Shown one piece after another: positions 40,442-49,413 of a stretch of 64,000 nt of DNA. The stretch spans positions 2,418,001 through 2,482,000 of the forward strand of contig CAVPVD010000007.1 of NCBI GenBank assembly GCA_963709155.1. Reading direction: 5' to 3'. Under the pieces are notes generated by a model. It did no database searches and had not been told where the DNA came from. It saw nothing but the letters and a program-made list of their open reading frames with translations. Source of the DNA: Bog-159 sp963709155 (GTDB lineage: Bacteria; Acidobacteriota; Terriglobia; Bryobacterales; Bryobacteraceae). Position numbers and translations under genes: made by a program. How positions within the stretch are numbered: the stretch's first letter is position 1; every line of letters starts with the position of its first letter.

Positions 40442-41494
40442 TTACGCGCCTACGTATCGTGCGTAAAGGCTGCGCGCCAGGCCAATGTCGGTGGTGCCTT
40501 TGACGATCGCGCGGCCGTCCGGAAAGATGGTCATTTCATAGGGCCCGGTAAGGAAGCGCAGGGCGAACTCGTTGGCGCGCACGGTTCCGAGCGGCGCCAG
40601 CGCCGCCCGTAACTGCGCCAGGTCGATGGGCCGCGCGCGCTCGTGGATCTGCACGGCGTTACGTCCGCACAGGCTCACCGGGGCGCGGCGGCGGCCATCC
40701 AGGTATTCGAAATCGTGCGCGCCGCACGCCGGGCAATCCGGGTCCTGTAGGGGCTGCGCGATCTGCCGGATACCGCCGTTCCAAACGTCCACGGTAGTGA
40801 GGCGCGCCTCCACCGAGGCGATCCGGCCCGCCAGAATCTTCAACGCGTCCGCCGTTTGCAGGGCGGCGATCACGGCGGTGATCGAGTTCAGCACGCCGGC
40901 GGTCTCGCAGGTGGGATGCGCGCCGGGAGGCGGATCGGGATATATGCATCTGAGGCACGCCGTGCGGCCCGGAATAACCGGCATAGTCAGGCCGTAGCTG
41001 CCCACGGCAGCGCCGTAGATCCACGGAATCCCGCGGCTGAGCGCGAAGTCGTTGAGCAGATAGCGCGTTTCGAAATTATCGGTACCATCCAGGATGACCT
41101 GCGCCCCGCCCAGCAGTTCGTCAATATTCGCTGGAGTCAGGTCGGCGACCACGCCGCGCACCTGCACGGACGAATTGATACTCTTGAGGCGCCGTCCAGC
41201 GGCCACGGCCTTAGGAAGGGCTTCGGCGGCATCCGCTTCCTCGAAGAGCCACTGGCGCTGCAGATTGCCCGGCTCCACATAATCCCGATCGACGATGGTG
41301 AGGTGTCCGACGCCGGCGCGCGCCAACGCGGCCGCCTGAAAACTCCCCAACGCGCCGCAGCCCACGATCGCGGCTTGTGCTTGCAACAAGCGCTCCTGTC
41401 CGTCTTCGCCCAGGCCGGCGAACAGGATCTGCCGCGAATAGCGTTCTTTTTCCTCGGAGGTCAACTCAACCGCTCGCTCGAACCCGCCCTCCAT
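40442..41494 (-). CDS. MoeB/ThiF-type E1 activating enzyme
   Basis: 350 residues from the ATG at 41494 (M-E-G-G-F-E-R-A-V-E-L); the longer open frame would run through the divergent regulator gene. The E1 fold shows Y-S-R-Q-I-L-F, the nucleotide loop I-V-G-C-G-A-L-G-S, D-R-D-Y-V-E-P-G-N-L-Q-R-Q and D-N-F-E-T-R-Y-L-L-N. Two zinc-binding pairs, C-L-R-C and C-P-A-C, are present. A C-terminal module (about 270-350) replaces the rhodanese domain of MoeZ-type proteins. It adenylates the C-terminal glycine of a ubiquitin-like sulfur carrier such as MoaD or ThiS; which one cannot be decided here. The divergent PBP-like regulator favours the molybdopterin pathway. Confidence 0.87.
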   Translation of the reverse strand: MEGGFERAVELTSEEKERYSRQILFAGLGEDGQERLLQAQAAIVGCGALGSFQAAALARAGVGHLTIVDRDYVEPGNLQRQWLFEEADAAEALPKAVAAGRRLKSINSSVQVRGVVADLTPANIDELLGGAQVILDGTDNFETRYLLNDFALSRGIPWIYGAAVGSYGLTMPVIPGRTACLRCIYPDPPPGAHPTCETAGVLNSITAVIAALQTADALKILAGRIASVEARLTTVDVWNGGIRQIAQPLQDPDCPACGAHDFEYLDGRRRAPVSLCGRNAVQIHERARPIDLAQLRAALAPLGTVRANEFALRFLTGPYEMTIFPDGRAIVKGTTDIGLARSLYARYVGA

Positions 41495-41520
41495 GATAAC
41501 GTCAAAAGATAACGTCAAAG
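41495..41520. promoter_or_regulatory. 13-bp tandem direct repeat between divergent genes
   Basis: GATAACGTCAAAA is followed directly by GATAACGTCAAAG (12 of 13 identical). It abuts the start codon of the MoeB/ThiF-type gene (minus strand) and lies 27 bases before the regulator start at 41547. A tandem repeat at a divergent regulator/target junction is a likely operator. It would also block translation initiation or a leaderless start of the E1 gene. No Shine-Dalgarno sequence is visible on the E1 side. Confidence 0.5.
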
Positions 41521-41546
41521 GGTCATGTCCAATTGACTCGCCGCGC

Positions 41547-42695
41547 ATGCCAGACAACCACAACATCGCCAACCACCTGACGGCGCACCGCCAGAGGCGG
41601 GGCTTCTCGGCGGCCGATCTGGCGCAGCGCGCGGGCATCAGCCGGCAGACCATTTACGCCATCGAATCCGGTAGCTATATCCCGAATACCGCAGTCGCCC
41701 TGCGCCTGGCGCGCACGCTGGAAGTCCAGGTGGAGGACCTCTTCGCGCTGCCCACGGACGCGCCCGTGGTTCCGCTACCCACCGAAAACGTAACCCTGCT
41801 GCCCCAATCCGGCGGCGCGCGCGCCGGCGATCCCATGCAGCTTTGCCGTGTAGACCGGCGTACTATGGCGGTACCGCCATCGCCCGTTCCCTGGTATCTA
41901 CCGACGGCGGATGCGGTCCTGGTTGGCGATGCCGGCGAGGCTCCGCAAACCGGCAAGACTCCGAAAGCCACGGTGCAGCTCTTTCACCACGAGTACGATC
42001 TCGCCAACCGGATCCTGGTAGCCGGCTGCGATCCGGGCATTTCGGTGCTCGCCCGCCACCTCCTGCGCGCCGGTGTAGAACTGGTCGCCGCCCATCGCAA
42101 CAGCACGCAGGCCCTGGCCCTCCTGAAGCAGGGGGTGGTCCACGTGGCCGGCACGCACTTGCGCGACGAAGACGGCCGAGAATCGAACCTGCCGGCCATT
42201 CACGATCTCTTCGCCCGGAACAGCGTCGCGGTCGTGTCGCTGGCGATCTGGGAGGAAGGCCTGGTGGTGGCACGGGGAAATCCGAAGTCCATTCGCTCAG
42301 TGGCGGATTTCGCGCGGCGGGGTGTTTCCATCGTGAATCGCGAGCCCGGCGCGGGCAGCCGAAGACTTTTGGACGCGTATCTCGCGCGCCTGGGCATTGC
42401 GGCCGGAAAGGTAACAGGCTACGATCGCCTGGCTGCCGGACATTTGCCTGCATCCTGGCAGGTGCGGACGGGCAACGCGGACTGCTGCATGGCCACGCGC
42501 GCCGCCGCCCGCGTCTTCGGGTTGGATTTTATACCACTCGAAACCAGGCGTTATGACCTCACGATCCGCCGCCCGCATCTGGATTACCCGCCGGTCGCCG
42601 CCCTGCTCGATACGCTGAACCGCGCCGCGTTTCGCCGCGAATTGGAAGGCTTGGGCGGCTACGACACACGCGAGGCCGGCAGAAGGATGCTCTAG
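41547..42695 (+). CDS. XRE-family regulator with PBP-like sensor domain
   Basis: 382 residues from the ATG at 41547; an in-frame ATG at 41493 would overlap the repeat operator. Residues about 5-60 are an XRE helix-turn-helix (L-A-Q-R-A-G-I-S-R-Q-T-I-Y-A-I-E-S-G). Residues about 165-370 are a PBP-like domain of the type found in MoeA-associated and molybdate-sensing regulators (A-G-C-D-P-G-I-S-V-L-A-R-H-L, H-V-A-G-T-H-L, N-R-E-P-G-A-G-S-R, L-D-Y-P-P-V-A). The domain pair suggests a one-component sensor of a small anion or cofactor-related ligand. It is divergent from the E1 enzyme gene, its probable target. Confidence 0.85.
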   Translation: MPDNHNIANHLTAHRQRRGFSAADLAQRAGISRQTIYAIESGSYIPNTAVALRLARTLEVQVEDLFALPTDAPVVPLPTENVTLLPQSGGARAGDPMQLCRVDRRTMAVPPSPVPWYLPTADAVLVGDAGEAPQTGKTPKATVQLFHHEYDLANRILVAGCDPGISVLARHLLRAGVELVAAHRNSTQALALLKQGVVHVAGTHLRDEDGRESNLPAIHDLFARNSVAVVSLAIWEEGLVVARGNPKSIRSVADFARRGVSIVNREPGAGSRRLLDAYLARLGIAAGKVTGYDRLAAGHLPASWQVRTGNADCCMATRAAARVFGLDFIPLETRRYDLTIRRPHLDYPPVAALLDTLNRAAFRRELEGLGGYDTREAGRRML

Positions 42696-42706
42696 CGGGC
42701 GGAGAT

Positions 42707-44815
42707 TTAATCCTGCGCGGCCGAAGGTTGGACGATGTTCTTCTGCCTGCCGCCGATCCCTAGCTTCACCATGCGCGATTGCAGGGTGGTGCGCTTCAAC
42801 CCGAGACGCGCGGCTGCGCCCGACGGTCCCCCAACCACCCAATTGCACTCCCGCAGCGCGCGCAGGATATGCTCGCGTTCCGCCTCCTCGAGCGTGGTCA
42901 GCGGCGCCGATACAGCAGAAACTGGTGCATCGGCGCCATTGCGCAACTCCGCCAGGGGGACATGCAGCGCCGAGCCGCGCGTCAGAATCACGGCCCGTTC
43001 GATGAAATTCTCCAGTTCCCGCACATTCCCGGGCCAATTCCAGTGGGTCAACGCTTCCATGGCCTCGCTCGGAATCGTCTCGATGCGGCGGTTCATGCGC
43101 CGCGCATATTTCTGCGTGAAATAGCGGACCAGTTGCGGGATATCTTCGTGGCGCTCGCGCAGGGGTGGCAGCGTGATGGGGAAGACGTTCAGACGGTAGA
43201 ACAGATCTTCCCGAAATTCGCGGTTGGCGATCATCTGGCCCAGGTCGCGATTGGTAGCGGTAACCAGGCGGATATCCACCTTCACCGTGCGCACGCTGCC
43301 CAGTCGCTCGAACTCGCGCTCCTGCAAAACGCGCAGCAGTTTGGGCTGCAGCTCCAGCGGGATGTCGCCGATCTCATCCAGGAAGAGCGTGCCCTTGTCG
43401 GCCAGCTCAAACCGCCCGATCTTCTGGCTGATGGCGCCGGTAAACGCGCCTTTCTCATGGCCGAACAATTCGCTCTCGATCAGGCCGGTCGGGATCGCCG
43501 CGCAGTTGACTTTGACAAACGTGCGCTGGCGGCGTCCGCTCAGGTTATGTATGGCGCGCGCGATCAGTTCCTTGCCGGTACCGCTTTCGCCCTGTATGAG
43601 CACGGTCGAATCGGTGGGCGCCACGGTTTCCACCGCGCGTAGTACGCGTTTCAACGACTGCGCATCGCCCACGATTTCCTCGAAATCGTATTCCGTGCGG
43701 ATCTCGTCTTCCAGATACAGCTTTTCTTCCGCCAGCTTGTCCTTGAGTTCCTCGATCTGGCGAAAAGCGAGGGCGTTTTCGACCGCGATGGCCAGTTCAT
43801 TGCCGATTTGAGTGAGCAACTCGACGTCGTGCGGCGCGAAGGCTTCGTCGCGCATGCTGGCCACATTCAGAGTGCCCAACGCCCGGTCGCCGCGCAGCAG
43901 CGGGATGCAAACGGCGGATTGCAGGCCCGCGGCCAACAGGCGGCGTACGATCTCGGAAGGAAAATGCTCGGCATCGTGGCGATTCCAGAGCAGCGGCTGG
44001 CGCGTGCGCATGGCGCCGGCCGCCGGCGAATCGTCGGGCGAGGCCGATTGGGCTTCATGGATCTGGTTATCGCCTCCCGGAAAATCGAGGGCTTCCAGAC
44101 GAAGCTGCCCCTTAGCGGGATCGACCAACACCAGACTGGCATACTCGTGCCGGATCAGGCGGCGCAACAGCCCGGAGACGGCCCGAAACAGCTCGCGCAG
44201 ATCCAGATTGGCGACCATGGCATTGGTAACGTCGAGCACCACTTGCAGACGATCGCGCTCGCGGGCCAGTTCGCCCTGATAACACTGCGCGGCTTCGTAG
44301 TTGAGCACATTCTCCACCGCGACGGCTACCTGGCGGGCAACTTGCGCCAAAAACTCAAGGTCGGCGCGATCGAAAGCCGAGGGAGTCGCGGCGCCCAATC
44401 CCATCGCCCCCAAAGGCCGCTGCGCCGTGGTCAATGGCAGGACGCAGCAGGAACGCATTCCGTGGCCCTTCAGCATTTGCATGACTTTGGGGTATCGGAT
44501 CTCGCGGTCTATGTCGTCGATTACCAGCGGCTGCTGGGTCTGCCAAACCAGTCCGGAAGGCGTTTCGTCCACCGGTGTCTCCCAAAAAGAGGAGTCCGTA
44601 GGCTGTGTGGAGGTAAGCACCCGCAAGCGCATGGTATTGCGGTCCGGGACATGCAATACCAGGTTCAGATAATCGAAGTGAACCACGCCACGCAAACGTT
44701 GGGCCAGATCTTCGAACAGGGCAGGCAGGTCCCGGTTGAGCGAGATGGATTCGGAAACGTCCAGCAGGGCGCGGTACCGATCGATTGCGGCATCGGTGTC
44801 GGGCGTGAGGTCCAA
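42707..44815 (-). CDS. Sigma-54 enhancer-binding regulator, GAF-GAF-AAA+-HTH (FhlA-like)
   Basis: 702 residues with a TTG start at 44815; no nearer ATG or GTG fits. Two GAF sensor domains (about 20-165 and 195-345) precede a complete AAA+ domain with Walker A G-E-S-G-T-G-K-E, the sigma-54-contacting loop G-A-F-T-G-A, Walker B G-T-L-F-L-D-E-I-G-D and the R-finger region. A FIS-type helix-turn-helix lies at the end (A-A-A-R-L-G-L-K-R-T-T-L-Q-S-R). There is no receiver domain, so it responds to a small molecule or redox signal, as in FhlA. It begins two bases after the PilZ gene's stop. No convincing -24/-12 promoter was found nearby. Confidence 0.93.
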   Translation of the reverse strand: MDLTPDTDAAIDRYRALLDVSESISLNRDLPALFEDLAQRLRGVVHFDYLNLVLHVPDRNTMRLRVLTSTQPTDSSFWETPVDETPSGLVWQTQQPLVIDDIDREIRYPKVMQMLKGHGMRSCCVLPLTTAQRPLGAMGLGAATPSAFDRADLEFLAQVARQVAVAVENVLNYEAAQCYQGELARERDRLQVVLDVTNAMVANLDLRELFRAVSGLLRRLIRHEYASLVLVDPAKGQLRLEALDFPGGDNQIHEAQSASPDDSPAAGAMRTRQPLLWNRHDAEHFPSEIVRRLLAAGLQSAVCIPLLRGDRALGTLNVASMRDEAFAPHDVELLTQIGNELAIAVENALAFRQIEELKDKLAEEKLYLEDEIRTEYDFEEIVGDAQSLKRVLRAVETVAPTDSTVLIQGESGTGKELIARAIHNLSGRRQRTFVKVNCAAIPTGLIESELFGHEKGAFTGAISQKIGRFELADKGTLFLDEIGDIPLELQPKLLRVLQEREFERLGSVRTVKVDIRLVTATNRDLGQMIANREFREDLFYRLNVFPITLPPLRERHEDIPQLVRYFTQKYARRMNRRIETIPSEAMEALTHWNWPGNVRELENFIERAVILTRGSALHVPLAELRNGADAPVSAVSAPLTTLEEAEREHILRALRECNWVVGGPSGAAARLGLKRTTLQSRMVKLGIGGRQKNIVQPSAAQD

Positions 44816-44817
44816 CT

Positions 44818-45216
44818 CTAATAATACGGTACGTTGGCGCGTGATGGCTTTTCGGGCTCAACCGCGGGCAGTTCCCGGGTGCGCCGGGTGCGAAATTCGT
44901 GTTGTTCGATGCGCATGGCCGCCTGCTTCTCGTCGGCCCTGACCACGCGGCCGACCGCCACGAATTTGAGCGCACATCCGCCATCCAATTGGGCCGGCCA
45001 GTTCACCGACACCTCGATCCGCTTTCCGGCGCGCAGGCGCTGCTGGGTTTCGAAAAGCACTCCCCCGCTGCTGATATCGAGGGTTCTTCCGGCGCCGCTT
45101 TCAGGGGTCGTGGCCCGGTGGTCGAGTATTTTGTAAAGGACTTCCTGTTCAATCGCAAATCGCCGCGACCCGCGCCGCTCCACAGATGGGTCGAGCCTTT
45201 CATCGTTATTCGCCAT
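44818..45216 (-). CDS. PilZ-domain protein
   Basis: 132 residues. The N-terminal part has R-R-G-S-R-R-F, the arginine motif that contacts cyclic di-GMP, and D-I-S-S-G-G-V-L-F-E, the second half of the binding signature (D/N-x-S-x-x-G). Both motifs are intact, so binding of c-di-GMP is expected. The C-terminus is charged and likely disordered. It is directly upstream of the sigma-54 regulator with two bases between, so the two are probably co-expressed, linking c-di-GMP to that regulon. Confidence 0.9.
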   Translation of the reverse strand: MANNDERLDPSVERRGSRRFAIEQEVLYKILDHRATTPESGAGRTLDISSGGVLFETQQRLRAGKRIEVSVNWPAQLDGGCALKFVAVGRVVRADEKQAAMRIEQHEFRTRRTRELPAVEPEKPSRANVPYY

Positions 45217-45354
45217 GTGCTTATGATGCGGCCGGATTCCTGGCTCGACAATAGTATCCGAGCATCAAATCGATGGTACGAACAGTCTGCCCCCGTGCTG
45301 CAGCGGGCCCGCCCTCCAAGCTGTTCCAACCGGCTCGGCCGGGGGCTCTCGCTC

Positions 45355-45367
45355 AAGCGTGCGCCAC
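45355..45367. repeat. Solitary terminal arm of the family 2 hairpin repeat
   Basis: AAGCGTGCGCCAC matches the right terminal arm of the element at 31834-31925 in 12 of 13 bases and the half-copy at 28878-28890 exactly. It lies 20 bases before the GH2 glycosidase start. The rest of the element is absent. Confidence 0.4.
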
Positions 45368-45386
45368 GGGGTGCGGCTTTTCTACA

Positions 45387-47195
45387 ATGGACTTTCGTAT
45401 GCATAAATGTGCAGCGTTTCTCGTACTTACCTGCTGCGCTCTCTACGCGGCTGCCATCCCGCGCCTAGAGTATCCCCAGCCACAATTCCAACGGGCCCGC
45501 TGGTTAAGCCTGAACGGCCCCTGGGAATTCGAGTTTGACGACGCCAACGCGGGCCTGGATGGCGATTGGGCCGCTAGCCGCCCGAAGTTCAGCCGGAACA
45601 TCACCGTCCCTTATTGTTTCGAGAGCCGGCTGAGCGGCATCGGCGATCCCTCTTTCCACCCCTGGATCTGGTACCGGCGCGCGGTGACTTTGCCCCCCGA
45701 TTGGAAAGGCCAGCGGGTGCTACTCCACTTCGGCGCCGTGAATTACTGGTCGATGGTCTGGGTCAACGGAAAACTGGCCGGTAGCCACGAAGGCGGCAAC
45801 ACGCCTTTTTCCTTCGACGTCACACGGCTGCTGGCGCCCGGCGCCAACACGCTCACCGTGCGCGCGCACTTTCCGCCGACGGATCGCTACATCCCGCGCG
45901 GCAAACAGTATTGGGAACCTAAATCGAAGAGCATTTTCTATACGCGAACCAGCGGCATCTGGCAGCCCGTTTGGATGGAGCCGGTGGGCGCCAGTTATCT
46001 CGAACGGGTAAAGGTCACGCCTTCGACGGATGGCGCGGTGCAGATGGAATTCGCGATCGCGCGCCCGCAGCCGGATCTGGAAGTGACCGCCACGGCCAGT
46101 TTCGCGGGAAAGTCCGTGGCCTCCACGACATCCCATACCAGTTCCGCGCGCACCACGGCCCTGCTGGCCATCAATGAGCCGAAGCTGTGGTCGCCAACCG
46201 CGCCAAATCTGTACGACCTCACGCTGGAGCTGCGTCGCAACGGCGCCGTGCTCGATCGCGTGGAGACCTATTTCGGCGTTCGCCGGGTCACCGCCGAACA
46301 CGGCAAAGTGCTGCTGAACGGCGATCCTATTTTCCTGAAGATGGTGCTCGACCAGGGCTACTGGCCGGAAAGCAACCTGACTCCACCCACCGACGAAGCC
46401 ATCCAGTTCGATATCCGCAGCACTAAGGACATGGGCTTCAACGGGGCGCGCAAGCACCAGAAGTTGGAGGACCCGCGTTATCTCTATTGGGCCGACCGCC
46501 TGGGCTTTCTGGTTTCGAGCGAGATGGCCAACGCATACGAGTTCGACGACACCTACGTGTCCCGCTTCACCCGGGAGTGGACCGCCGCCGTGGAACGCGA
46601 TTACAACCACCCGTCGATCGTGATTTGGGTACCCATCAACGAAAGCTGGGGCGTGCCCAACCTGCGCGACCCGCGCCAGCAGAATCATCTGAAATCGCTT
46701 TACGCCCTCACGCACTCGCTCGATACCACGCGCCTGGTGGTGGACAACGACGGCTGGGAGCACACCCATCTGACCGATCTGTTCGCCATCCACGATTACG
46801 CGCGCACGGGCGATCTGCTCTACGAGCGCTACAAAGATCTGGGCAAGCCGGGCGCGGGCGTGCCCGACAATCATAAGGCGGCGCTGATTCCGGGCTATCG
46901 TTACAACGGTTCGCCGGTGGCGTTGACGGAGTTCGGCGGTATCGCGTTTATCCCGCCGGGCCACGATGTGCCGCCGGAAGCCTGGGGCTACTCGGGGGTA
47001 GAGAAAACCGCGGACTCGGCGCTCGAGCGCCTGCGCGGACTGTACAATGCCATTGCCCGCATTCCCGGCTTTGCGGGCCTGTGCTACACGCAATTGACCG
47101 ACGTCGAACAGGAGATCAACGGCCTGATGACGTACGACCGCAAACCCAAGTTCGACCCGCACAAACTGCAGGAGATCAATGCCCTGGTACATTAA
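45387..47195 (+). CDS. Secreted glycoside hydrolase family 2 protein
   Basis: 602 residues from ATG 45387; the ATG at 45399 is equally likely. A signal peptide (C-A-A-F-L-V-L-T-C-C-A-L-Y-A-A-A) precedes the GH2 sugar-binding domain (L-N-G-P-W-E-F-E-F, W-Y-R-R-A-V-T-L-P, H-F-G-A-V-N-Y-W), the Ig-like domain and the TIM barrel. The acid/base glutamate is in V-P-I-N-E-S-W-G and the nucleophile in A-L-T-E-F-G-G-I-A. Expected activity is a beta-galactosidase, glucuronidase or mannosidase; the sequence resembles the Bacteroidetes/Acidobacteria lineage without a clear substrate. Followed by the deacetylase-ACP-ketosynthase operon 44 bases downstream. Confidence 0.9.
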   Translation: MDFRMHKCAAFLVLTCCALYAAAIPRLEYPQPQFQRARWLSLNGPWEFEFDDANAGLDGDWAASRPKFSRNITVPYCFESRLSGIGDPSFHPWIWYRRAVTLPPDWKGQRVLLHFGAVNYWSMVWVNGKLAGSHEGGNTPFSFDVTRLLAPGANTLTVRAHFPPTDRYIPRGKQYWEPKSKSIFYTRTSGIWQPVWMEPVGASYLERVKVTPSTDGAVQMEFAIARPQPDLEVTATASFAGKSVASTTSHTSSARTTALLAINEPKLWSPTAPNLYDLTLELRRNGAVLDRVETYFGVRRVTAEHGKVLLNGDPIFLKMVLDQGYWPESNLTPPTDEAIQFDIRSTKDMGFNGARKHQKLEDPRYLYWADRLGFLVSSEMANAYEFDDTYVSRFTREWTAAVERDYNHPSIVIWVPINESWGVPNLRDPRQQNHLKSLYALTHSLDTTRLVVDNDGWEHTHLTDLFAIHDYARTGDLLYERYKDLGKPGAGVPDNHKAALIPGYRYNGSPVALTEFGGIAFIPPGHDVPPEAWGYSGVEKTADSALERLRGLYNAIARIPGFAGLCYTQLTDVEQEINGLMTYDRKPKFDPHKLQEINALVH

Positions 47196-47239
47196 CTGGA
47201 TCTCCGCGGACGCTTTAGCGAGCGCCGGACCGTCCCGAC

Positions 47240-47950
47240 ATGACCAGCGCTGAGATAGCTGCCCTATCCGCCGTCCCGGCATCCGCCGCGTTTCTGGCTT
47301 GGGCGGTGCGCGGCCGCGCGGCCTCCGTTTTTGGCCCTTCAGTCCACCGCGGCCCGCGCAGCCGCAAGGCGATCGCCCTCACGTTTGACGACGGGCCCAG
47401 CGAATCGACTCCGCGCATCCTGGATCTGCTGTACAAATACCAGGTTCGGGCCACGTTCTTTCAGGTCGGAATGAACGTGGAGCGTTTGCCGGATGTGGCC
47501 CGGGCGGTCTACGCGGGAGGCCACGAAATTGGCAATCACAGCCACACTCATCCGCTGTTCTGCTTTCATTCCGCGGGGTTTATCTATCGGGAACTGGCGC
47601 GCGCCCAGAATGCCATCGCGGATGCCACAGGCCACCCGCCGCTGCTGTTGCGCGCCCCGTATGGCGCTCGCTGGTTCGGCTTCCGGAAAGCCCAGCGCCG
47701 ACTGGGACTCCAAGGGGTGATGTGGACCGCTATCGGTTATGATTGGAAGCTGAAGGCTGATACCATAGTAAGCCGGATGTTGGCGGGGGCGGCCAATGGC
47801 TCTATCCTTTGCCTGCATGACGGACGCGCGGTGCGGGCCAACCCCGATATCCGGGAAACGGTCGCGGCCGTAGCCAGCCTGGTCCCTGCTTTGCAGGATC
47901 GGGGTTACAAATTCGAGACGGTTAGCCGCTTATTATGTCCGACGAATTGA
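47240..47950 (+). CDS. Polysaccharide deacetylase (NodB homology domain)
   Basis: 236 residues. An N-terminal hydrophobic segment (A-A-L-S-A-V-P-A-S-A-A-F-L-A-W) is a likely membrane anchor. The carbohydrate esterase family 4 motifs are present: T-F-D-D-G-P (catalytic base and metal aspartate), H-S-H-T-H-P (metal histidines), R-A-P-Y-G and L-C-L-H-D-G near the end. These enzymes remove N- or O-acetyl groups from sugar polymers such as peptidoglycan or chitooligosaccharides. Its last 16 bases overlap the acyl carrier protein gene, which is unusual company for a deacetylase. Confidence 0.9.
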   Translation: MTSAEIAALSAVPASAAFLAWAVRGRAASVFGPSVHRGPRSRKAIALTFDDGPSESTPRILDLLYKYQVRATFFQVGMNVERLPDVARAVYAGGHEIGNHSHTHPLFCFHSAGFIYRELARAQNAIADATGHPPLLLRAPYGARWFGFRKAQRRLGLQGVMWTAIGYDWKLKADTIVSRMLAGAANGSILCLHDGRAVRANPDIRETVAAVASLVPALQDRGYKFETVSRLLCPTN

Positions 47951-48201
47951 TCGAGAGAACCTGCAGAGTGATTGCAACTTCCAAGCGCATCCCCCAGGAT
48001 CGGGTGACCATTGACAGTTCATTTGAAGAACTAGGTATCGATTCCATGGATGCGGTCGAGATTCTTTTCGCTCTCGAAAACGAGTTCGATATCAGCATCC
48101 CAGACGAAGAAGTGAAGACGGTTCGCAACGTGCGTCAGATGGTGGAAGGCGTGGAGCGACTCCGCGCCGCCAAGTCGGCGGGGACGCCCACCGCGCAATA
48201 G
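47935..48201 (+). CDS. Acyl carrier protein
   Basis: 88 residues of the ACP fold. The phosphopantetheine attachment serine is in L-G-I-D-S-M-D-A-V-E, with the preceding F-E-E-L and following helix (F-A-L-E-N-E-F-D-I-S-I-P-D-E-E) typical of ACP. It diverges from housekeeping AcpP (D-S-L-x-x-V-E) in the D-S-M variant and the long C-terminal tail, so it is probably a specialised carrier. It overlaps the deacetylase gene by 16 bases and is one base from the ketosynthase gene. Confidence 0.9.
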   Translation: MSDELIERTCRVIATSKRIPQDRVTIDSSFEELGIDSMDAVEILFALENEFDISIPDEEVKTVRNVRQMVEGVERLRAAKSAGTPTAQ

Positions 48202-48202
48202 T

Positions 48203-49411
48203 ATGCGGCGCGTCGCCATTACCGGCGTAGGCGTGATCGCCGGGCCCGGCCGCACCGCATGTGAATTCTGGAGCACGCTGCTGGAGGGCCGCTCGGCGAT
48301 CGGGCCCCTGGAATCGGTGGACTGCTCCGGGATACGCTTCCAAAACGGTTCGGAAGTGCGCGGGTATTCCCATGCACCCTACTTCGAGGACCGCCGCGCC
48401 GATTTTATGGATCGTTTCGCGCAGTTCGCAGTGATCGCCGCGCGCGAAGCGGTGGCGGAAGCCGGCATCGTATGGACTCCGGAGTTGCGCGAGCGGACCG
48501 CCATCATTACCGGCTCCTGCGTGGGCGGGCAGTCCACCGAGGACATCGGCTTTGTGGAAGTTTACAAGCTGAGCCACAACCGTGTGCATCCGCTCACCAT
48601 CCCCAAGACGATGGCTAATGCGGGCGCCAGCCATATTTCGATGGAGTTCGGGATTACGGGTCCCAGTTTCACCATCTCGACGGCGTGTTCGTCGGCGGCG
48701 CACGCCATCGGCCAAGCCTTCTGGATGATTCGGTCGGGCATGGTGGATCTGGCGTTAACCGGGGGCAGTGAAGCGCCTTTCAGCTTCGGCATTCTGAAGG
48801 CCTGGGAAGCCATGCGCGTGGTGTCGCCGGACACTTGCCGGCCGTTCTCGCGCGACCGCCACGGGATGATTTTAGGGGAAGGCGCGGGCATGCTGGTGCT
48901 GGAACCCTGGGATGCGGCGGAGGCACGCGGAGCACGCATCCACGGCGAACTGGTGGGCTTCGGTATGTCGGCGGATGCCTGCCATATCACGCAGCCATCG
49001 GCGGAAGGCGCCGCCAGGGCCATGCGCGGGGCTTTGCGCGACGCCGCCATCGAGCCGGAACAGATCGGCTACATCAACGCGCACGGCACGGCGACAGCGG
49101 CTAACGATCCCACCGAGACGGCGGCCATTCGCAGCGTTTTCGGCGCGCACGCCAACAAACTGGCCATCAGCTCGACGAAATCCATGCACGGGCACGCCCT
49201 GGGGGCGGCGGCGGCGCTGGAAGCGGTGGCTGCTGTCCTGGCGCTGCGCGACTGTATGCTGCCACCGACCGCGAATTACCGCATGGCGGACCCGGAATGC
49301 GACCTGGACGTGATCCCCAATCGCGCGCGGCCCGCTCAGGTGGAATATGCGCTTTCGAATTCGTTCGCGTTCGGCGGGCTGAACGCCGTGCTGGCGTTTA
49401 AGAAGGCGTGA
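48203..49411 (+). CDS. Beta-ketoacyl-ACP synthase (KAS II-like)
   Basis: 402 residues, thiolase fold. The active-site cysteine is in S-T-A-C-S-S-A-A-H-A-I-G, with the two histidines in I-N-A-H-G-T-A-T and K-S-M-H-G-H-A-L-G-A-A. The C-terminal N-S-F-A-F-G-G-L-N-A is standard. It condenses malonyl-ACP with an acyl primer. The ATG begins one base after the ACP stop, so the two are a functional pair. The next feature is a four-hairpin repeat, and the following gene is convergent. Confidence 0.93.
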   Translation: MRRVAITGVGVIAGPGRTACEFWSTLLEGRSAIGPLESVDCSGIRFQNGSEVRGYSHAPYFEDRRADFMDRFAQFAVIAAREAVAEAGIVWTPELRERTAIITGSCVGGQSTEDIGFVEVYKLSHNRVHPLTIPKTMANAGASHISMEFGITGPSFTISTACSSAAHAIGQAFWMIRSGMVDLALTGGSEAPFSFGILKAWEAMRVVSPDTCRPFSRDRHGMILGEGAGMLVLEPWDAAEARGARIHGELVGFGMSADACHITQPSAEGAARAMRGALRDAAIEPEQIGYINAHGTATAANDPTETAAIRSVFGAHANKLAISSTKSMHGHALGAAAALEAVAAVLALRDCMLPPTANYRMADPECDLDVIPNRARPAQVEYALSNSFAFGGLNAVLAFKKA

Positions 49412-49413
49412 AT

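Noticed and set aside
42700..45216. Sigma-54 (-24/-12) promoters near the enhancer-binding protein
   Set aside because: No GG-N10-GC match with correct flanks was found in the non-coding gaps.
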